64,000 nt of DNA, from assembly GCF_026723825.1 (NCBI RefSeq), contig NZ_CP113519.1, positions 2,852,001-2,916,000 on the forward strand, written 5' to 3'. A model generated the notes under the pieces. It had not been told where the DNA came from, made no database searches, and saw nothing but the letters and a program-made list of their open reading frames with translations. This document shows, in pieces, positions 1 through 10,800 of this stretch (positions are counted from its first letter, which is position 1; the number at the start of each line of letters is the position of its first letter). Position numbers and translations under genes: made by a program. This DNA comes from Pseudomonas sp. GOM7. Its GTDB lineage: Bacteria; Pseudomonadota; Gammaproteobacteria; Pseudomonadales; Pseudomonadaceae.

Positions 1-1866
1 GTGAAGATCCGCGGCTTCCGTATCGAGCTGGGCGAGATCGAAAGTGCCCTGCTGGCCTGCGACGGCGTGCGCGAAGCGGTGGTGATCGCCCGTAACGACA
101 CAGGCGACAGTGACGCCACCCGCCTGGTGGCCTACCTGTGCGGCACCCCGCCGGACGCCGCGCAGTTGCGTACCGCGTTGCTCGACCGCCTGCCGGAGTA
201 CATGGTGCCCAGCGCGTTCGTGGTGCTGGAGCAGTTGCCGCTGAACAGCAACGGCAAGCTCGACCGCCGCGCCCTGCCTGCCCCGGGTGCCGACGCCCTG
301 GCCAGCCAGGCCTACAGTGCGCCAGAAGGCGAAACCGAACAGGCTATTGCGCAAATCTGGCAAGCCCTGCTGGGTGTCGAACAGGTCGGCCGTGACGACG
401 GTTTTCTGGCCCTGGGTGGCCATTCGCTGCTCACCGTGCAATTGCAGGCCCGCCTGCTGCAGGAGCTGGGCGTGCAGCTCGACCTGCAAACCCTGTTCGC
501 CCAGCGTTCGCTGCGTGAGCTGGCCGAGTGCGTGGCTCAGCAGGAGGCCAAGACCTCGGCTTGCGACAGCCAGGCCATTGCGCCCATCTCTCGCGAACAG
601 CCCGTGCCGCTGTCGCTGGCGCAGCAGCGCCTGTGGTTCCTCGACCAGCTCGACCCGGCGGCCAGCCTGGCCTACCACATGCCTGCCGCCCTGCACCTGC
701 GTGGCGAGTTGAACGTCGCCGCGCTCAAGCAGGCGCTGGATCGCATCGTCGCCCGCCACGAAAGCCTGCGCGCTCGCTTCCCGCAGGCCGGCAGCGTGCA
801 GTTCGCCCCGGCCGACTGCGGCTTCAGCCTGGTCGAGCACGACCTGCGCGGCCAGCCGGCAGAGGCCGTCGAGCAGCAGCGGGCCGAGGAAGCGCGCACG
901 CCGTTCGACCTCAGCAATGGGCCACTGGTACGTGGCCGCCTGCTGCGCACCGCCGATGACGAGCACCTGCTGCTGGTCACCCAGCACCACATCGTCTCCG
1001 ATGGCTGGTCGGTGGCGGTGATGATCGGCGAGTTCAACCGCCTCTACGCTGCCTTCTGCCAGGGCCAGCCGGATCCACTGCCACCGCTGGCGCTGCAATA
1101 CGCCGACTACGCCGCCTGGCAACAGCAGCAGCTACAGGGTGAGCGCCTGCAACGCCAACTGGCGTTCTGGCAGCAGCACCTGAGCGGCGCCCCGGCGCTG
1201 CTGGAACTGCCTGCCGACCGCCCACGCCCCGCTGAACAGAGCTACCGGGGCGCCGCCCTGGCCGTACAGTTGCCGAGCGAGCTGAGCCAGCGCCTGCGCC
1301 AGTTCAGCCAGCAACAGGGCCTGACCCCCTTCATGACCCTGCTGGGTGCCTGGTCGATCCTGCTATCGCGCCTGAGCAATCAGGCGCAAGTGGTGGTCGG
1401 CACCCCCGTTGCCAACCGTACCCGCCAGGAAACCGAGGCGCTGATCGGCTTCTTCGTCAACACCCTGGCCCTGCGCCTGGATCTGTCCGCCCACAACCGC
1501 ATCGACGAGCTGCTGGCGCATATCAAGGCCACCACCCTGCAGGCCTACGAGCACCAGGCGGTGCCGTTCGAGCAAGTGGTCGAAGCCTTGCAACCGGAGC
1601 GCAGCCTGGGCCACAGCCCGCTGTTCCAGGCCATGCTGGTGCTGGGCAATACGCCGCAGGATCAGGCCATCGCCCTGCCGGGTGTCGAGCTGACCGCGCT
1701 GACGCCCGAGGCCAGCACCACCCAGTTCGACCTGACCCTGGCGTTGAACGACGACGGCCAGACCTTCAGCGGCCAGTTCGAGTACGCCACCGACCTGTTC
1801 GACGAAAGCACCATCGCCCGCTGGCGCGAGCACCTGCTGTGCCTGCTCGATGCCATGCTGGCCAGG
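1..1866 (+). repeat. NRPS duplicated segment A(C-term)-T-C, copy 1
   Basis: This stretch (A-domain C-terminal part, carrier, full C domain) is nearly the same at nucleotide level as 6400-8256. The offset changes from 6399 to 6402 and then 6390 through small in-frame indels in the linkers. The off-window part of this A domain may therefore also match the Glu-like A domain of the second copy, though specificity sits in the unseen part. Confidence 0.85.
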
Positions 1867-4800
1867 GCCGAGCAGCCGCTGGCGACCCTGCCGCTGCTGA
1901 GCGACGCCCAGCGCCGCCAGCTCCTCAACCACCTCAATCCACCCGCCATCGCATTCGACGAAAGCCAATGCGCACAGCAGGCCTTCGAGGCACAAGTGCA
2001 GGCACGCCCGCAGGCCATCGCCCTGGAGGCCGAGGGCCAGGCGCTCAGCTATGCCGAGCTCAATGCCCGCGCCAACCGCGTGGCGCACCGCCTGATTGCC
2101 CTGGGGGTTCGCCCGGATGACCGCGTGGCGCTGCTCGCCGAGCGCAGCCCGGCGATGATCGTCGGCGTGCTGGGCATCCTCAAGGCCGGTGGCGCCTATG
2201 TGCCGCTGGATCCCAACTACCCCGGCGAGCGCCTGCAGCACATGCTCGACGACAGCGCACCGAAGGTATTGCTGACCCAGGCGGCACTGGCCCAGCGCCT
2301 GCCAACACAAGCGCTTGCTCAACTGACCCTGGAAAGCTGTGACCAGGGCGACAGCCATGACCCGCAGGTCGAAGGGCTGACCAGCCGCCACCTGGCCTAC
2401 GTCATCTACACCTCCGGCTCCACCGGCAAGCCCAAGGGCGTGATGATCGAACATCGTTCGCTGTGCAACCAGATCGCCGCGCTGCAGGAACGCTATGGCC
2501 TGAACCCACAGGACCGCGTGCTGCAATTCGCCAGCCTGGCCTTCGACATGTCGGTGGAAGAGATCTTCGGTGCGCTGTTCAGCGGCGCCACCCTGGTGTT
2601 GCGCAGCGATGCCTGGATCGCCGGCAGCGCGGCGTTCGCCAGCCTGTGCGAACAGCATGCGATCAGCGTGGCCAACCTGCCCACGGTGTTCTGGCAGCAA
2701 CTGGCCCGCGATAGCCACGTGCCCATGCCGAGCTGCCTCCGCCAACTGATGATCGGCGGCGAGGCGGTGAGCAAACAGGCCGTGGCGCAGTGGTTCCAGC
2801 GCAGCGGCCATCGCCCGCAATTGTTCAATGCCTATGGCCCGACCGAAGCCACGGTGAATGCCTCGGTGCGCCTGATCCGCAGCGCCCGCGACGATTTCCG
2901 CAGCATCGGCGAGCCGCTGCGCAACACCCAGCTGCATGTGCTGGATGCCGCCGGGCAACTGGCGCCGCTGGGTGCGGTCGGGGAAATCCATATCGGTGGC
3001 GTGGGCGTGGCCCGCGGTTATCTGAACCGTGCTGAACTCAGCGCCGAACGTTTCATCTCGGATCCGTTCAGCACCGCTGCCGATGCACGCCTGTACAAGA
3101 CCGGCGACCAGGGCCGCTGGTGCGCCGACGGCACCCTGCACTACCTGGGGCGCAATGACGACCAGGTGAAGATCCGCGGCTTCCGAGTCGAGCTGGGCGA
3201 AATCGAGAGCGTGCTCGCCAGCTACCCCGGCGTGCGCGAAGCGGTGGTCGTGGCCAGGCCGGCGGAAACCGGCGGCCAGCGCCTGATTGCCTACCTGTGC
3301 GGTGAGCCGGTGGCCGTCGAGCAACTGCGTGAACACCTGCTGGCGTCGCTGCCCGAATACATGCTGCCCAGCGCCTGGGTGCGCCTGGAAACCCTACCGT
3401 TGACCCCCAACGGCAAGCTGGATCGCAAGGCCCTGCCCGCCCCCGGCCAGGACGCCTTTGCCAACCGCGCCTACGAGGCGCCGCGCGGCGCCCTCGAGCA
3501 ACGCCTGGCCCAGCTGTGGCAGGACCTGCTGGGCGTCGAGCAGGTCGGCCGCCACGACCGTTTCTTCGAGTTGGGCGGCCACTCGCTGCTGGCGGTGAGC
3601 CTGATCGACCGGCTGCGCGAACAGGGCCTGCACACCAGCGTGCGCACCGTGTTCAGCACCCCGACCCTGTGGGAAATGGCGCAGAGCATCAACCGCGCAC
3701 CGCAAACCGCCTTCAGCGCCCCGGCCAACGGCATTGCCGCCGGTTGCACCGAGCTGACCCCTGACATGCTGCCGCTGGTGCAGATCAGCCAGGAACACCT
3801 GGACAGGCTGCTGGCCGACGTGCCCGGTGGCACCGCCAACGTGCAGGACATCTACCCGCTGGCACCCTTGCAGCAAGGCATGCTGTTCCACCATCTGCTG
3901 GGGCACCAGGGTGATGCCTACCTGGTGCGCTCGATGATCGAATTCGACAGCCGCGCGCATCTGCAGGCCTTCACTGACGCGCTGCAAGAGGTCATCGACC
4001 GCCACGATGTGCTGCGTACCGCAGTGCACTGGGCCGGCCAGGCCCAGCCGCTGCAAGTCGTGCAGCGTCAGGCCAGCCTGCCGGTCACCCCCTTGGCCGA
4101 CCTGGGTGGTCTGAGCGCTCGCCAGGCCCTGGAACAGGCCAGCGACCCACGCAGCCTGCGCCTGAACCTCAACCAGGCGCCGCTGATGCACGCCTGGAGC
4201 GCCGAAGAAGCCGACAGCGGGCGTTGCTGGCTGGCACTGCTTGACCACCACCTGATCAGCGACCACGTTTCGCTGACCATCGTCCTGGAAGAAGTCCAGG
4301 CGCTGATGCAGGGCCAGGCCAGCGCCCTGCCGGCGCCGGTGCCGTACCGTGAGTTCATCGCCCACCTGCAAAACCTGCCGGCTGACAGCCACACCGAGTA
4401 TTTCCAGCGCCGCCTGGCCGATATCGACACACCCACCGCGCCATTCGGCCAGCTCGACGTACAGGGCGATGCGGCCAGCGTGCACGAAGCGCACCGGCGC
4501 CTGCCGAACGCGCTGGCCGAGCGCCTGCGCAACTGCGCGCGCCAGGCCCAGGTGACTCCGGCGGTACTCTTCCATGTCGCCTGGGCCCAGGTACTGGCGC
4601 GCTGCACCGGGCAGTCGGACGTGGTGTTCGGCACCGTGCTGGCCGGCCGCTCGCAGGGTTCGCTGGGGGCCGGTCGTGCCCTGGGCGTGTTCATCAACAC
4701 CCTGCCGGTGCGGGTGGCCTTGCAAGGCCGCAGCAGCCAGGCGCTGCTCGCAGACACCGCCGCCGACCTGGCCGAACTGCTGCGCCATGAACAGGCGCCG

Positions 4801-7800
4801 TTGACCCAGGCACAGCGCTGCAGTGCGGTCGCCGCCCCGCTGCCGCTGTTCACCACCCTGCTCAACTATCGCCACCAGACCGAAGGTGGTTCGCTGGCCA
4901 ACGATGGCGCGGTTCTGACCTGGGACGGCGTGCAGGTACACAGCAACGAAGCACGCACCAACTATCCGATCGAAGTCGCGGTGGGTGACGAGGGGCTGGG
5001 CTTCTCCATCAGTGCCCAGGCCGTGGCGGGCATCGACCCGGCGCGGGTCGCCCAGTACCTGGAGCAGGCCGTGTCTTCCCTGGTCGACGCCCTGCAGCAC
5101 GACCCGGTACGCCCGGCCCAGACCCTGGAGGTGCTGCCCGACGCCGAGCGCGAGCAACTGCTGCACGGCTTCAACCACAGCGCCGAGGATTTCGGCGCTG
5201 TGCGCCCGCTGCATGTGCAGTTCGAGCAACAGGCCGGGCAACAGCCCGACGCCACGGCGCTGGTTCATGAGCAGCAACAGCTCAGCTACCAGCAGCTCAA
5301 CCGCCGCGCCAATCACCTGGCTCGTCAACTGCTGGCCCTCGGTGTGCAGCCCGACGACCGCGTGGCGCTGTGCGCCGAGCGCAGCCTGGAGATGATCGTC
5401 GGCGTGCTCGCCGTGCTCAAGGCCGGTGCCGCCTATGTACCCCTGGACCCGGCCAACCCCGCCGAGCGCATGGCCTTCCTGCTCGCCGACAGCCAGCCGT
5501 GCGCCGTGCTGGCCCAGGCCGCCCTGACGCTGCCGCCAGTCAGCGTGCCGCGCCTGGCGCTGGACAGCGCCGAATCCCTGGCCGCTGCCGATGACTCCGG
5601 CTACGACAGCAACCCGCACGTGCCGAGCCTCACCCCTGAACACCTGGCTTACGTGATCTACACCTCCGGTTCCACCGGCCAGGCCAAGGGCGTGATGGTC
5701 GAGCACCGCTCGCTGTTCAACTTCAGCCAGGTGCTGGCGCGCACCACCCACAGCCATTGCAGCGCGCAAGCGCGGGTAGCCCTGAACGCCGGCTTCTACT
5801 TCGACATGTCGCTCAAGGGCATCTGCCAACTCGGCGCCGGCCACTGCCTGGTGATCGTGCCGCAGCACCTGCGTGCCAGTGGCCAGGAACTGCTGGACTT
5901 CCTCGAAGCCGAGCAGATCCAGGCGTTCGACTCCACCCCTTCGCAACTCGACGGCCTGCTCGCCGCCGGGCTGCTGGAGCGTGAACGCTACAAGCCGCGC
6001 AGCGTGCTGCTGGGTGGCGAGCCGATCAACGCCGCGACCTGGGCACGCCTGCGCGCCTGCCCGAGCATCCACTTCTACAACATGTACGGGCCGACCGAAG
6101 GCACCGTGGACGCCAGCCAGGGCCGGGTCGCCGACCTCGGCGAACAACCCAGCATCGGTCGCCCGCTGGCCAATGTGCAGCTCTACGTGCTCGACGCCCT
6201 GGGCCAGCCGGCACCGATCGGCGTGGCCGGCGAACTGCACATCGGCGGTGCCGGTGTGGCACGCGGTTACCTCAACCGCCCGGAACTGACCGCCGAGCGC
6301 TTTATCGATACGCCACAGGGCCGCCTGTACAAGACCGGCGACCTGGGCCGCTGGCGCGCCGACGGCACCCTGGAGTACCTGGGCCGCAACGACTTCCAGG
6401 TGAAGATCCGCGGCTTCCGTATCGAGCTGGGCGAGATCGAAAGCGCCCTGCTGGCCTGCGACGGCGTGCGCGAAGCGGCGGTGATCGCCCGCAATGACAG
6501 CCATGGCGACGACGCCGGCACCCGCCTGGTGGCCTACCTGTGCGGTACGCCGCCGGACGCTGCGCAATTGCGCGCAGCACTGCTCGAACGCCTGCCGGAG
6601 TATATGGTGCCCAGCGCCTATGTGGTGCTGGAGCAGTTGCCACTGACCGCCAACGGCAAGCTCGACCGCCGCGCCCTGCCTGCCCCTGGCGCCGACGCCC
6701 TGGCCAGCCAGGCCTACGAGGCACCGCAAGGCGAGACCGAACAGGCCATCGCGCAGATCTGGCAAGCCCTGCTGGGGGGCGAACGAGTCGGCCGTGACGA
6801 CGGCTTCCTGGCCCTGGGTGGCCATTCGCTGCTCACCGTGCAATTGCAGGCCCGCCTGCTGCAGGAGCTGGGCGTGCAGCTCGACCTGCAGACCCTGTTC
6901 GCCCAGCATTCGCTGCGTGAGCTGGCCGCCTACGTGGAGCAGGCCAAACCGACCGAACTCCAGGCCATCGAGCCGGTTTCTCGGCATAAACCCGTGCCGC
7001 TGTCGCTGGCGCAGCAGCGCCTGTGGTTCCTCGACCAGCTCGACCCGGCAGCCAGCCAGGCCTACCACATGCCTGCCGCCCTGCACCTGCGTGGCGAGTT
7101 GAACGTGGACGCGCTCAAACAAGCCCTGGACCGCATCGTCGCCCGCCACGAAAGCCTGCGCGCCCGCTTCCCGCAGGCCGGCAGCGTGCAGTTCGCCCCA
7201 GCCGACTGCGGCTTCAGCCTGGTCGAGCACGACCTGCGCGGCCAGCCGGCAGAGGCCGTCGAGCAGCAGCGGGCCGAGGAAGCGCGCACGCCGTTCGACC
7301 TCAGCAATGGTCCACTGGTACGTGGCCGCCTGCTGCGCACCGCCGATGACCAACACCTGCTGCTGGTCACCCAGCACCACATCGTCTCCGACGGCTGGTC
7401 GGTAGCGGTGATGATCGGCGAGTTCAATCGCCTGTATGCCGCGTTCTGCCGGGGCCAGCCGGATCCACTGCCGCCGCTGGCGCTGCAATATGCCGACTAC
7501 GCCGCCTGGCAACAGCAGCAGTTGCAGGGTGAGCGCCTGCAACGCCAACTGGCGTTCTGGCAGCAGCACCTGAGCGGAGCCCCGGCGCTGCTGGAACTGC
7601 CCGCCGACCGCCCACGCCCCGCTGAACAGAGCTACCGTGGCGCCGCCCTGCCCCTGCAATTACCCGCAGAACTCAGCGAGCGCCTGCGCCAGTTCAGCCA
7701 GCAACAGGGCCTGACCCCCTTCATGACCCTGCTGGGTGCCTGGTCGATCCTCCTCTCGCGCCTGAGCAACCAGGCGCAAGTGGTGGTCGGCACTCCCGTC

Positions 7801-10800
7801 GCCAACCGCACCCGCCAGGAAACCGAGGCGCTGATCGGCTTCTTCGTCAACACCCTGGCCCTGCGCCTGGATCTGTCCGCGCACAGCCGCGTCGACGAGC
7901 TGTTGGCGCATATCAAGGCCACCACCCTGCAGGCCTACGAGCACCAGGCGGTGCCGTTCGAGCAAGTGGTCGAAGCCCTGCAACCGGAGCGCAGCCTGGG
8001 CCACAGCCCGCTGTTCCAGGCCATGCTGGTGCTGGGCAATACGCCGCAGGATCAGGCCATCGCCCTGCCGGGCGTCGAGCTGACAGCGTTGACGCCCGAG
8101 GCCAGCACCACCCAGTTCGACCTGACCCTGGCGCTGAACGACGACGGCCAGACCTTCAGCGGCCAGTTCGAGTACGCCACCGACCTGTTCGACGAAAGCA
8201 CCATCGCCCGCTGGCGCGAGCACCTGTTGTGCCTGCTTGACGCGATGCTGGCAGGCGCCGAGCAGCCCGTGACGGCGCTGCCGCTGCTGACGCCGGCACA
8301 AGCTGCGCAGCAGCAAAAGGCCTTCAGCGGCCCGCAGGTGGCCCTGGACGAGCGCGCCGAACGCCTGCCGCAGCGGGTGTTCCAGGCCCAGGCGGCACGC
8401 ACCCCCGACGCCCTGGCGGTGGCCAGCGCCAGCGAACGCTGGAGCTATGCGCAACTCAATGCCCACGCCAACCAGGTCGCCCACTGGCTGATTGACCAGG
8501 GCGTGGGCGCGGATGACACCGTGGGTCTGTGCGCCAGCCGCAGCCCGCAGATGGTCGCGGGCCTGCTGGGCATTCTCAAGGCCGGCGCCGCCTACGTGCC
8601 ACTGGATGCCAACTACCCCGCCGAGCGGCTGGCCTACATGCTTGCCGACAGCGCCCCCCGCGCGCTGGTCTGCGACGCCGGCCTGAGCCTGCCGGGCGCC
8701 GACGGTCTGCCGACCCTGGTGCTCGGCAGCGCCGACCAGCAACGGGCCGCCAGCCAGGATCCGCAGGCGCCTGCGCCGAGCTTCGAGCAACTGGCCTACG
8801 TGATCTACACCTCCGGCTCCACCGGCAAGCCCAAGGGCGTGATGGTCGAGCACCGTGGCCTACGCAACCTGCTCGACTGGTACCTGCAGGAGCTGGCCCT
8901 GGACGCCAGCGACGCGGTGCTGCTGGCCTCTTCCTACAACTTCGACCTGACCCAGAAGAACATCCTCGCGCCACTGATGGTCGGTGCCGCCCTGCATCTG
9001 GCCGCAGAGCCGTTCGACCCGAGGGCCATCGTGGCGCACATCCATAGCGCCGGTATCAGCCACCTGAACCTTTCGCCCAGCGCCTTCCGTGCGCTGGTCG
9101 AAGCCGACCCCGAGCAACGCATGGCCGGCCTCAGGCGCGTGGTGCTGGGCGGTGAGCCGATCCAGTTGAGCGTGCTGGAAAAGCTCGCCCAGCCGCGGCC
9201 ACAGTTCATCAACAGCTATGGCCCCACCGAGTGCAGCGATGTGGTGGCCTGGCATCGCCTCGACGACGATCTGGAACACTACCGTGAGCAGCCCATCCCG
9301 ATTGGCCTGCCGATCCGCAACCTGCAACTGCATGTACTCGACGCGCACGGCCAGGTGCTGCCGATTGGTGTGGCGGGAGAAATCCACATTGGCGGTGCCG
9401 GTGTGGCGCGCGGTTACCTCAACCGCCCCGACCTGACCGCCGAGCGTTTCATCGATACGCCACAGGGTCGCTTGTACAAGACCGGTGACCTGGGCCGCTG
9501 GGCGGCCGATGGCACCCTGCACTACCTCGGCCGCAACGATGAACAACTGAAGATTCGCGGCCTGCGCGTCGAGCCGGGCGAGATCGAAGCGGCACTCGCC
9601 AGCCTGCCCGGCGTGCGTGAAGCCGCGCTGGTGGCCCGCGACAGCGCCCAGGGCAAACAGTTGGTGGCGTACCTCTGTGGTGAGCCGGGCGAGCCTGCGC
9701 AACTGCGCGAAGCGCTGGCCAGCCAGTTGCCGGCGCACATGCTGCCGGCCGCCTTCGTGACCCTGCCAGCCCTGCCGCTGACGCCCAATGGCAAGCTCGA
9801 CCGCCGCGCGCTGCCCGAGCCCGACGCCAAGGCCTGGGCCAGCAGTGCCTACGAGGCCCCGCAAGGGCCGCTGGAACAGGCGCTGGCCGGCCACTGGCAG
9901 GCCCTGCTGGGCGTGCCGCAGGTGGGTCGCCACGACAACTTCTTCGCCCTCGGCGGGCATTCGATGATGGCCGTGAGCCTGATCGAGCGGCTGCGCGGGC
10001 AAGGCCTGAACGTCGACGTACGCACGCTGTTCAGCGCCCCGACCCTCAAAGCCCTGGCCCAGGCGCTGAGCGACAGCCATGGCCAGCACTTCCGTGCCCC
10101 GGCCAACGCCATCCCGGCCGGCTGCACCGCCCTCACCCCGCACATGCTGCCGCTGGTGGATCTCAGCCAGGCGCAGCTCGACCAGTTGAGCACGGCGGTA
10201 GCGGGTGGCGCGGCGAACATCCAAGACATCTACCCGCTGGCGCCGCTGCAGCAAGGCATCCTGTTCCACCACATGCTCGGCCAGCAGGGCGATGCCTACC
10301 TGGTGCGTTCGCTGCTGGAATTCGATGACCGCGCCGCACTGGACGCCTTCCTGGCGGCCCTGCAGCAGGTCATCGACCGCCATGACATCCTGCGCACCGG
10401 CGTGCACTGGGAAGGTCTGCCGCAGGCCGTGCAGGTGGTTCAGCGTCAGGCCAGGTTGCCGGTGCAGTTGCTGGAACTGCAGGCCGAAGGCGATGCACTG
10501 GAACAACTCAAGGCGCACACCGAGCCGGCGCGCACTCGCCTGGATCTGCGCCAGGGCCCGCTGATGCGCGCCTGCATCGCCCAGCAGCCGGGCAGCGAGC
10601 GCTGGCTGCTGGCCTTGCTCAACCACCACATGGCCAGTGACCACGTCACCCTGGAAACCGTGCTGGAAGAGATCCACACCTTGCTGCACCGGGCCGATGC
10701 GCCGCTGCCGCCCGCGCAGCCGTTCCGTGACTTCATCGCCCAGGCCCTGGCCACCCCGGCCGAAATCCATGAAGCCTATTTCACCGCGCGCCTGAGCGAT

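Noticed and set aside
1..3. GTG at the first base as a start codon
   Set aside because: It lies inside the A8 region of an adenylation domain, so the gene begins before the window.
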